Source: Gammaproteobacteria bacterium (GTDB lineage Bacteria > Pseudomonadota > Gammaproteobacteria > DSM-26407). Taken from it: 5,517 bases of DNA. The translations under genes and the position numbers were made by a program. Positions 1 to 5,107 of this stretch are shown here, one piece after another; within the stretch, counting starts at the first letter, position 1; every line of letters starts with the position of its first letter. Location: positions 1-5,517 of the forward strand of contig JAQVKR010000208.1 in NCBI GenBank assembly GCA_028694565.1, in the 5' to 3' direction. Below the pieces are notes generated by a model. That model did not search any database. It was not told where the DNA came from and saw only the letters and a list, made by a program, of their open reading frames with translations.

Positions 1-11
1 GCGCCGAGCGA

Positions 12-461
12 GTGGTTCACCCCGGCGACATCAACTGGTCGGTGCCCCTCTTCGCTGTGTTCGGCGCCGGCACCGCGGCGATCTTCGCCTGGAAGTTGTG
101 GATACTCCGGCGACAGGACCTCGGACACTATGCCTGGCGCGCCGGCCTGTCCGCCTGGGCGCTGCTGGCCGGGATCTATCTGGTGGTGGCCATCGCCGAT
201 CACCTGTGGTTCATGCGCGGCGAGCAGAGCGGTATTGCCCAGGCGGCCGCCCTGGGCGCCACCGACGTCGAGTGTCCCGGCATGGTCCTGGTGCGGTGGG
301 ATGCAGCAACGGCCGCCTACCGCTGCCCGGCTGACCTGGTGTGGGGGCATCCCCTCGGACAGCCCTTCGTGCCGTGGCCGACGTATGTGGAAGGCACCAG
401 TGATCTGCTGCGCGACCGGATCGAGGTCACCTTCCGCGAGGCGCGGAGGATTGAGCCGTGA
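12..461 (+). CDS. small two-helix membrane protein of unknown function, possibly open at the 5' end
   Basis: I do not recognise this 149-residue protein. Two hydrophobic stretches, about residues 12-32 and 44-66, should be transmembrane helices. They are joined by a short loop with positive charges (LRRQ, residues 32-35). The remaining ~80 residues form a soluble tail with two cysteines (C88 and C105) bracketing a VRWD stretch, then a Trp/Pro-rich patch (VWGHPLGQPFVPWP, 110-123). If that tail is periplasmic the cysteines could pair, which is inference. The start given is the GTG at position 12. No in-frame stop lies before it, so the gene may begin outside the window and no ribosome binding site can be assigned. 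Its TGA overlaps the GTG of the integrase gene by four bases, so the two are probably one transcript. A role in conjugation or element maintenance is suggested only by that linkage. Confidence 0.7.
   Translation: MVHPGDINWSVPLFAVFGAGTAAIFAWKLWILRRQDLGHYAWRAGLSAWALLAGIYLVVAIADHLWFMRGEQSGIAQAAALGATDVECPGMVLVRWDAATAAYRCPADLVWGHPLGQPFVPWPTYVEGTSDLLRDRIEVTFREARRIEP
445..450 (+). promoter_or_regulatory. ribosome binding site of the integrase gene
   Basis: GGAGGA lies inside the end of the upstream membrane-protein gene, seven bases before the GTG at 458. This strong site fixes a GTG start for the integrase and supports translational coupling through the GTGA stop/start overlap. Confidence 0.75.
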
Positions 462-1549
462 CCAAGGGATACCTCCCCAAGCCAGCTCGGGACATCCTTG
501 CGCCGGTCGACAACATCGTCCAGCGGGCGCTCGCGGCGCCGGTGCTCGGCAAGCACCCGCCCGAGGCGATCAAAGATGAGAAGAGCCCGGAGTTCTACTA
601 TCGCGAGGCCTTCAGCGAAAACAGCTACCGCGGCTACCGCTCGGATCTCCGCGACTTCATCCAATGGACCGGGATCGAGAACCCCTTCCCGGTCACGCCC
701 ACCGTGGTGGCACAGTACCTGGCCGAGCATGCCCAGGAGCTGGCGCCGACCACCCTTGCCCATCGCAGGGCGGCACTCTCCTTCTTGCACCGGCTGCTCG
801 GCTTCCAGGACCCGACCGAGAGCCCGGCGGTCACCATGGCGTTGCGCGGCATCCGCCGGAACCGCATCAAGAGGGGGTGGCGGCCGGAGCGCGCGCCGGC
901 GTTCACGCTGGAGCAGCTGCTGGCGATGCTGGCGCCGATAGGGGATTCCTTGTCCGATGTGCGGGACCGCGCCTTTTTGCTGGTGGGGTTCTTCGGCGGC
1001 TTTCGCCAGTCCGAGCTGACAGCCCTCGACATCTCCCAGCTCCAATGGCAGGACGCCGGCGTTGCGGTGACCATGGACGGCATCGTCAAACAAGACCCGC
1101 TGGGGAATCAGGTTCGCGCCAAGGCCATTCCTCGAATCGAAGGCGCCGGCGACCATTGCCCCGCGACAGCCCTACGCGCCTGGCTGGCGGAGCTCGAAAA
1201 GGCGTCCATCACCACCGGCCCGGTCTTTCGAGGTATCAGCGATCGCCGCAAACAAGTCATCTTCCCTAAGGCCATGTCGAAGGATACCGCCAACCGCATC
1301 CTGCAGAAGTGGGCGCTGCGAGCTGGGCTGCCGAACGCCTCGGATTACTCTTGCCACTCGTTCCGGGCCTCGTTCGTAACCACGTTGCGCGGTTTGGACG
1401 TGCCGGATGCCCGTACTGCCCGGCAGACGCACCACCTCAACCTGGCCACCATGCAGAATTATGACCGGCCGGAAACAGCCTTTGTCGATAGCCCGGTCGA
1501 GGAGTTGGCTGAAGAATTCGCGCGAGTCTTGCGGCGCCTCCCTGGCTAA
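458..1549 (+). CDS. tyrosine recombinase / site-specific integrase
   Basis: This 363-residue phage/plasmid-type integrase cuts and rejoins DNA at attachment sites through a covalent 3'-phosphotyrosine link. Residues ~50-140 form the helical SAM-like core-binding domain (SYRGYRSDL, then HRRAALSFLHRLLG). The catalytic domain follows from ~148. The full active-site set is visible: Arg183 in GGFRQSEL, the beta-hairpin Lys211 in GIVKQDP, His300 and Arg303 in CHSFR, His326, and the nucleophile Tyr335 in MQNYDRP, nine residues after His326 as is usual. Length is normal and nothing is broken, so it should be active. The GTG start is supported by GGAGGA seven bases upstream and by overlap with the membrane-protein gene. 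About 50 residues precede the core-binding domain. No tRNA or obvious attachment site lies beside it, so the target site is unknown. It could serve an integrative element or resolve a plasmid. Confidence 0.96.
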   Translation: MTKGYLPKPARDILAPVDNIVQRALAAPVLGKHPPEAIKDEKSPEFYYREAFSENSYRGYRSDLRDFIQWTGIENPFPVTPTVVAQYLAEHAQELAPTTLAHRRAALSFLHRLLGFQDPTESPAVTMALRGIRRNRIKRGWRPERAPAFTLEQLLAMLAPIGDSLSDVRDRAFLLVGFFGGFRQSELTALDISQLQWQDAGVAVTMDGIVKQDPLGNQVRAKAIPRIEGAGDHCPATALRAWLAELEKASITTGPVFRGISDRRKQVIFPKAMSKDTANRILQKWALRAGLPNASDYSCHSFRASFVTTLRGLDVPDARTARQTHHLNLATMQNYDRPETAFVDSPVEELAEEFARVLRRLPG

Positions 1550-1650
1550 GCGACTTCCCTGTCTAACCGCGATCCGTGAGGGGCGTACCGTGCTGCCTTC
1601 AGCTCCCTCGTGCAGACTTGCGGGCGGCCCCAGAGTTCTTCCCCCGAAAC

Positions 1651-3318
1651 TTAGGTGGCCCTGGTGTCGAGATGGCCTGGAAGCGAACCCACCACCACTT
1701 CGCCGCGATCGCCATCCCAGAAGAAGTAGATCCTCAAGCAGTATCGTTCATCCCGGGTGTTGGATCCTTTGAGGTGGCGATCCAGCTCGCGCCGTCGGCC
1801 GAGGTGTGTGATGAAGTAGGTATCCCCCTCCAAGTGCGCACCTTCACCCGCAAAACTCGCCTCTTCCTTCAAGCCAAGCGCGTGCAACTTTGCCTCATAG
1901 GCCGCCTTGCGTTCGTGACCGCCGTATAACCGCATATCACGATACTCCGCCCCCAGCATCTGCAGGGCTCGGTAGACCAGTGGCGGGTCCTGGAAATTCG
2001 ACTTCTTGGCGGCGCGCAATGCACGGGAGTGCACGGTGACCCGGCCTGCGAGTTCGCGTCCCGCCCAGTCGCCAAGGTCGTCCAACGTGGCGGGTAGCGG
2101 CGTCTCGGGGGTGACGACATCAGACTTCTTGAGCGCGTCCTCGAGCACACTAATACGCGCCAGAAGCTGCCGGTGTCGGTCCTCCAGCTCGGCGATGACA
2201 TCCTTGGTCGCCTGCAGCTCCTGTTCTTGGGTTTGGACATAGGACTCGTAGGTCGCCACGTCCCGCTCGATAGCGGCCCCCAGCTCTCTATTCTGCTGCT
2301 CCAACGCAGCGATGACGGCAGCTTCCGTCTGCGCAATGTGCCTGTGCGCCTCCGCCTGCTCTTCGCGGTACCGTCGGCGGACCAGGTCGTATGTGGGCAC
2401 GATACTGTCAGTGTCACGCTGTCGCGTACTCTGGCGAATGGCGTCCTGCGCCAGGAACGCGGCGTAGCCGTTTGCACCCCCATCCCAGTCCGCAATTCGT
2501 TGAGGCAGCGTGAGGTGGTGGGTAAAAGGGAGCTGTTCCTCGGGGTCGAATCCCGGACGGTACATGCGCACAGCGCCACCGAACACGGAATACTCCTTGC
2601 CGTAGCGATAGGTCAGTTCCCATGCCACCGAGGGAGGAATGACGGCCACGTGCGCCACGCCGAGGGTGGCCCGGGCCAGAGCATCGCCATCTATCGCGGT
2701 GGTGTGTTCGTCGTCCAGGGTCGAGACGACGTAGATGGGCAGGCGTCGGTCCGGATGGGTCAGCACCTTGAGGAGCCGCTCAAACCCGCCGTGATCCTGC
2801 ACGCGCCACGCCTGCTCGCTGGCGGGTAGATCGTCCACTACGAACCCTACCTGGTTGGCGATCTGTCGGACGACGCCGGGTACGCTGTAGGTGGGGGGTG
2901 GGTCGTTCTGGCGGGACACGCACGTCAACCGCACCCCAAACATTGTCTTTTCGGGGAACGTGGTGGCAATCGAGATTTCGGTTACCCAGGTTCGGCCCGC
3001 GACTACCTTGTCCTGGTCATGGAGCTGGGCAGCCCAATAGTCGACACCGCTGTGCAGGCGTACCGCGCTTGCTGGTTGATGGCGCGGCCCCCCAATCTCG
3101 AATGGCCGGCCGAGCCAGGCGTCATGAGGTAGCTGGCCACCAGCCCGCTTCTGTATCCAATGAAGAGCTGCTTCACGCGCCTTGTCACCGGCCGGAACCG
3201 GATTGCCCGAAAGTATTCCTGCGATGATCGCGATGGGCTGACTTTGCCCCTGCTGCAGCCGCGGGAACGTGTCCCGCAAGGTTCCAGGGGGTGTTTGACC
3301 TTTTCCGGGGGCGTCCAT
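1651..3318 (-). CDS. 555-residue multi-domain protein with central coiled coil, function unknown; candidate defence or toxin-like effector
   Basis: I cannot name this family. Residues ~45-295 look like a folded alpha/beta region with alternating hydrophobic strands (RLPIYVVSTLDDE at 192-204; GVAHVAVIPPSVAWELT at 220-236; YSVFGGAVRMYRPGF at 243-257). Residues ~311-399 are a long charged heptad-like coiled coil rich in Glu, Gln, Arg and Ala. Residues ~400-430 are a Pro-rich linker and short helix. Residues ~440-555 form a compact C-terminal domain ending in LDRHLKG, LRIYFFWD and VVVGSLPGHL, a pattern I weakly associate with RelE/ParE-like folds. No transmembrane segment, P-loop, helicase motif or clear nuclease motif is visible. 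The ATG start has GAGGAG ten bases upstream. The gene stands alone between the 240-residue mobile-element protein and the convergent integrase. The cargo/defence reading rests on architecture and location, not homology. Confidence 0.88.
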   Translation of the reverse strand: MDAPGKGQTPPGTLRDTFPRLQQGQSQPIAIIAGILSGNPVPAGDKAREAALHWIQKRAGGQLPHDAWLGRPFEIGGPRHQPASAVRLHSGVDYWAAQLHDQDKVVAGRTWVTEISIATTFPEKTMFGVRLTCVSRQNDPPPTYSVPGVVRQIANQVGFVVDDLPASEQAWRVQDHGGFERLLKVLTHPDRRLPIYVVSTLDDEHTTAIDGDALARATLGVAHVAVIPPSVAWELTYRYGKEYSVFGGAVRMYRPGFDPEEQLPFTHHLTLPQRIADWDGGANGYAAFLAQDAIRQSTRQRDTDSIVPTYDLVRRRYREEQAEAHRHIAQTEAAVIAALEQQNRELGAAIERDVATYESYVQTQEQELQATKDVIAELEDRHRQLLARISVLEDALKKSDVVTPETPLPATLDDLGDWAGRELAGRVTVHSRALRAAKKSNFQDPPLVYRALQMLGAEYRDMRLYGGHERKAAYEAKLHALGLKEEASFAGEGAHLEGDTYFITHLGRRRELDRHLKGSNTRDERYCLRIYFFWDGDRGEVVVGSLPGHLDTRAT

Positions 3319-3328
3319 CGTGATGCTG

Positions 3329-3334
3329 CTCCTC
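3329..3334 (-). promoter_or_regulatory. ribosome binding site of the 555-residue protein gene
   Basis: On the minus strand GAGGAG lies ten bases before the ATG at 3318. The spacing is slightly long, but it is the only purine-rich site there and it supports this start. Confidence 0.6.
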
Positions 3335-3352
3335 GTTGACCCGTTGTGTCCG

Positions 3353-3394
3353 CCGCGCGCCTTGGGCGCGGTACGGGGCCCGTGCGGGCGCCCC
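3353..3394 (-). promoter_or_regulatory. pair of GC-rich stem-loops between two leftward genes
   Basis: Two inverted repeats lie side by side in the 95-base gap. At 3353-3371 CCGCGC and GCGCGG enclose a seven-base loop. At 3375-3394 four G:C pairs, a two-base bulge and three more G:C pairs enclose a four-base loop. Neither is followed by a T-run in the leftward direction, so they are not classic intrinsic terminators. They could slow or attenuate transcription, stabilise an mRNA end, or simply reflect GC-rich DNA. The ribosome binding site of the 555-residue gene lies about 20 bases beyond them in the direction of reading. Confidence 0.35.
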
Positions 3395-3413
3395 GACCGC
3401 TGCGGCGTCCGCC

Positions 3414-4136
3414 TCAGAGGTGACTCCGGCGCCGCTCCGGGGCGATCCCGAGTTGTGCCTCGATCCGCTGGAGTTGCTCAAACTCCTTGTCGGTTAGGTG
3501 CATGCCAAGCCCGCGTAGCCGTTCCCAGACGAAAATCGGGGAGCGGGCACTCATATTGAACACCGGGTTGGGCGAGGTGCCATGCAGGCGCATCTTGAAC
3601 CCGTTGTGCAGGGCGGCACAGATGAAGGCGCCGTTAGAGACGTAGGGATTCACAGTGTTCGGCAGAGCCTCGTTATACCGTTCGGCGTCATGCTTCAGCC
3701 CGTAGCTGCTGCCGCCGGCGCCGAAGCTCTTGATGGCGTTGACGTGCGCCAGGTAGCGGTGGGCCCGGTTGCACTCGGACACGGTATCGTCCGTCAGCAT
3801 CTCGGCCCGCCACGTCGCAAAGTCCGCCAGCCGCTCGGCCAGCGTCTGCCTGCCCAACCGTGCCAGCCCGATACCGTAGCGGGACAAGTGCGGCTCGCGA
3901 TCGAGCACTCGCTGGATATCGGCCAGGGTCATCGCGGCGGGGCCTGGTGCCGGCGGCGTGGCTGCTGAGTTGAGCTGGTTCATGGCCAACGCCCAGGGCA
4001 TGGCCAGGCCGTTGTGGGCCGCAACGCGATCGAGGGCATGGTGCAGGGGGAGGCCTTCAGCGCGGGCGAGGGCTTTGGCGTCCTGACGACAGCGGCCAAC
4101 GGTGCGGCCGCTCGGAAAACGAGCAGAGGCGTTCAT
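3414..4136 (-). CDS. 240-residue hypothetical protein of a type found on conjugative plasmids and integrative elements
   Basis: The molecular function is unknown. The N-terminus (residues ~14-48: QDAKALARAEGLPLHHALDR, then an Ala/Asn/Gly stretch ending in PW) fits a short helical motif that I know from many plasmid and integrative-element proteins, roughly AK-L----G-PL--ALD-IA--NG---W. A Pro/Ala-rich linker (~55-68) follows. The second domain (~70-200) carries EC at 121-122, a helix with HRYL and IKS, SSYGLKH at 143-149 and YVSNGAFICAALHNGF at 165-180, then a SPNPVFN stretch. This conserved-looking pattern has no assigned activity that I know of. The C-terminal tail is basic and charged. The ATG has AAGGAG six bases upstream, so the start is firm. 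No membrane segment or signal peptide is visible. It supports the window being part of a mobile element. Association with the element is likely; any finer role would be a guess. Confidence 0.85.
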   Translation of the reverse strand: MNASARFPSGRTVGRCRQDAKALARAEGLPLHHALDRVAAHNGLAMPWALAMNQLNSAATPPAPGPAAMTLADIQRVLDREPHLSRYGIGLARLGRQTLAERLADFATWRAEMLTDDTVSECNRAHRYLAHVNAIKSFGAGGSSYGLKHDAERYNEALPNTVNPYVSNGAFICAALHNGFKMRLHGTSPNPVFNMSARSPIFVWERLRGLGMHLTDKEFEQLQRIEAQLGIAPERRRSHL

Positions 4137-4142
4137 GGGTGG

Positions 4143-4148
4143 CTCCTT
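4143..4148 (-). promoter_or_regulatory. ribosome binding site of the 240-residue protein gene
   Basis: On the minus strand AAGGAG sits six bases before the ATG at 4136, a near-ideal sequence and spacing that decides the start. Confidence 0.75.
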
Positions 4149-4253
4149 ACTACGAGGCTAGCCGCCGACTTACCAACCCCTCAGCAAGGGCACGTGGTAG
4201 AGGTACTTCACTGCGGTTCGGAAGGGAACTTCGCCAGCACCTAACGGTGCGGT

Positions 4254-4285
4254 CGGCGTACAGGCGTGCAGCTACACCTACGCCG
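4254..4285. repeat. imperfect inverted repeat in the 216-base gap, possible operator or RNA hairpin
   Basis: CGGCGTA (4254-4260) and TACGCCG (4279-4285) are exact inverted repeats 18 bases apart. The bases between them can pair further with small bulges (GG with CC, GT with AC). GCGGT just outside on the left and ACCGC at 4294-4298 on the right add an outer arm broken by eight bases. The element lies upstream of the 240-residue protein gene, in the longest gene-free stretch among the leftward genes, where a promoter with an operator would be expected. I see no convincing -35/-10 pair. Confidence 0.4.
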
Positions 4286-4352
4286 TACCCTACACCGCAT
4301 CGGCCCGCTGCGCAACATCTGTCAGGTTGGCTGCAGCCTGGGGCTACTAGGG

Positions 4353-4616
4353 TCAAAAATCCTCGCGCCGGACACGCGTGTCGACCACGTCCGTCTCCCG
4401 GTCATATCGCCATTGGGAGAACGTGAGCACCTGCCGTGCGGCGGTGCGCAAGGCCTCCCCGGTCTCATGGACCGCTTCCTTCGTCGACAGCCCTGGTGGC
4501 AGTTGCACCTCGTAACGGGGCCAGATAATAGCCTCGCTGCGACTGAGCAGCCGCACGGGATACTTGTGGGCGGGTTGTTCGTCAGCAGGGTCTGAAGGGA
4601 CCATTCCGGGACTCAT
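4353..4616 (-). CDS. 87-residue hypothetical protein
   Basis: I do not recognise this small protein. It is soluble, with no signal peptide or membrane helix. After a likely disordered N-terminus rich in Pro, Asp and Glu (1-18), residues 19-88 look folded: a strand (YPVRLLSRSEAIIWPRYEVQLPP), a helix (TKEAVHETGEALRTAARQVLTF) and a charged end (YDRETDVVDTRVRREDF). The strand-helix-strand order would suit a small alpha/beta domain, which is inference. The start is uncertain. The first ATG has GGAGG only one base before it, too close, while the ATG at 4604 would have the same GGAGG 13 bases upstream, rather far. A stop codon precedes the first ATG in frame, with no other start between. It reads in the same direction as its neighbours, 156 bases after the 105-residue gene, and may share its transcript. 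Confidence 0.6.
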   Translation of the reverse strand: MSPGMVPSDPADEQPAHKYPVRLLSRSEAIIWPRYEVQLPPGLSTKEAVHETGEALRTAARQVLTFSQWRYDRETDVVDTRVRREDF

Positions 4617-4634
4617 CCCTCCGCTGTTTGGTCA

Positions 4635-4736
4635 CTAGGCGGGGTTGGAAACGGCTTCCATCCGGGCGATGACGTGGCGCCGGACAAAGACGTCAGGTCG
4701 ATCAGCTCCCATGCGGTACCACAGACCCCAAAGCAC
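4635..4736 (-). CDS. possible 33-residue small ORF
   Basis: This short leftward ORF runs from a GTG to a TAG and fills most of the 156-base gap between the 105- and 87-residue genes. Its product begins with a Trp-rich segment (LWGLWYRMGADRPD) and continues with VFVRRHVIARMEAV, a composition more like a real protein than chance GC-rich translation. A purine-rich stretch (GGAAGGTGGTGGAG) precedes the GTG. It lies in the same frame as the 105-residue gene, separated from that gene's TGA by 12 codons, so it could instead be the remnant of a once longer C-terminus of that gene. No family is recognisable. It is too short to be confident. Confidence 0.35.
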   Translation of the reverse strand: MLWGLWYRMGADRPDVFVRRHVIARMEAVSNPA

Positions 4737-4772
4737 GGCTCCACCACCTTCCAGGCCCGCCCCCGGCGCGTT

Positions 4773-5090
4773 TCAGGAGCCGGTACCCGTCAGCCCGATA
4801 CCCAGCGCGATCCGCTCCTGGCACAGGTAGTCTGGGTAGCCGAGCATGGACAGGTAGCTGTCGCGCAGGTCAATCAACTGGACGGCGCTATCCTGTTCCT
4901 GCCCGACGCGCAGAATCGCGATGTGATGTCCGCCCTCATGGACAATCCACTGATCCTTGGCGAGCTTCCCGCGCAATGTCTTGACCGCGTCCTCAATGCC
5001 CTGCTCGGCCGCCGCGAGGCAGGCATTCAGGACAACTTCCCTTTCCTCGCTGGACAAACTCCCTAGGTTCAACTTCGATATCCTGAGCAT
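4773..5090 (-). CDS. 105-residue hypothetical protein
   Basis: Unknown soluble protein. Residues 12-45 should be helical (SSEEREVVLNACLAAAEQGI, then AVKTLRGKLAKD). Residues 47-77 alternate as strands (QWIVHEGGHHIAILRVG, then AVQLIDLRD). The rest is short helices with LGYPDYLCQERIALGIGLTG. The EGGHH stretch (52-56) is striking, but it is not a standard metal-protease motif and I claim no catalytic role. The ATG start has CGGAGG ten bases upstream. That site begins three bases before the preceding gene's stop in genomic order, and the intergenic gap is only 17 bases, so the two genes are almost certainly co-transcribed. Its function may therefore relate to the transglutaminase-like product upstream. 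No signal peptide or transmembrane helix is present. Confidence 0.78.
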   Translation of the reverse strand: MLRISKLNLGSLSSEEREVVLNACLAAAEQGIEDAVKTLRGKLAKDQWIVHEGGHHIAILRVGQEQDSAVQLIDLRDSYLSMLGYPDYLCQERIALGIGLTGTGS

Positions 5091-5100
5091 GGTTTTGTAG

Positions 5101-5105
5101 CCTCC
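5101..5105 (-). promoter_or_regulatory. ribosome binding site of the 105-residue protein gene
   Basis: GGAGG on the minus strand lies ten bases before the ATG at 5090 and immediately follows the stop codon of the preceding gene, consistent with tight operon packing. Confidence 0.6.
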
Positions 5106-5107
5106 GT

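Noticed and set aside
317..1156. Long 279-residue antisense reading frame opposite the integrase
   Set aside because: The integrase on the other strand has a complete catalytic signature. The antisense product is low-complexity Arg/Gly/Ala-rich, as expected of a GC-rich shadow frame.
1550..1650. Searched for a tRNA 3' end or attachment core next to the integrase
   Set aside because: No T-loop-like motif or convincing repeat was found in this stretch.
1869..2579. 236-residue leftward reading frame in another frame inside the 555-residue gene
   Set aside because: The translation is Arg/Ser/Thr-rich and typical of an out-of-frame reading of the coiled-coil region.
2173..2829. 218-residue rightward reading frame opposite the 555-residue gene
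   Set aside because: No recognisable domain and no better ribosome binding site. The leftward gene covers the whole stretch with coherent domains and a clear coiled coil.
4329..4338. Perfect ten-base palindrome GGCTGCAGCC just after the 87-residue gene, considered as a terminator
   Set aside because: There is no loop and no T-run, and the palindrome is short enough to be chance in GC-rich DNA.
4150..4356. 68-residue leftward reading frame starting at a TTG that overlaps the stop of the 87-residue gene and filling the gap before the 240-residue gene
   Set aside because: The placement is tempting (TTGA overlap, GAGG just upstream), but the start is rare and the product is Cys/Gly/Arg-rich without visible structure in its first half. 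It also runs through the inverted repeat at 4254-4285. Kept only as a weak possibility.
4674..5066. 130-residue rightward reading frame opposite the 105-residue gene
   Set aside because: It is a shadow of the leftward gene, which has the better ribosome binding site and operon spacing.
5055..5090. EGGHH in the 105-residue protein considered as a metallopeptidase motif
   Set aside because: It does not match HExxH or other standard zinc-binding patterns, and no further ligands are evident.
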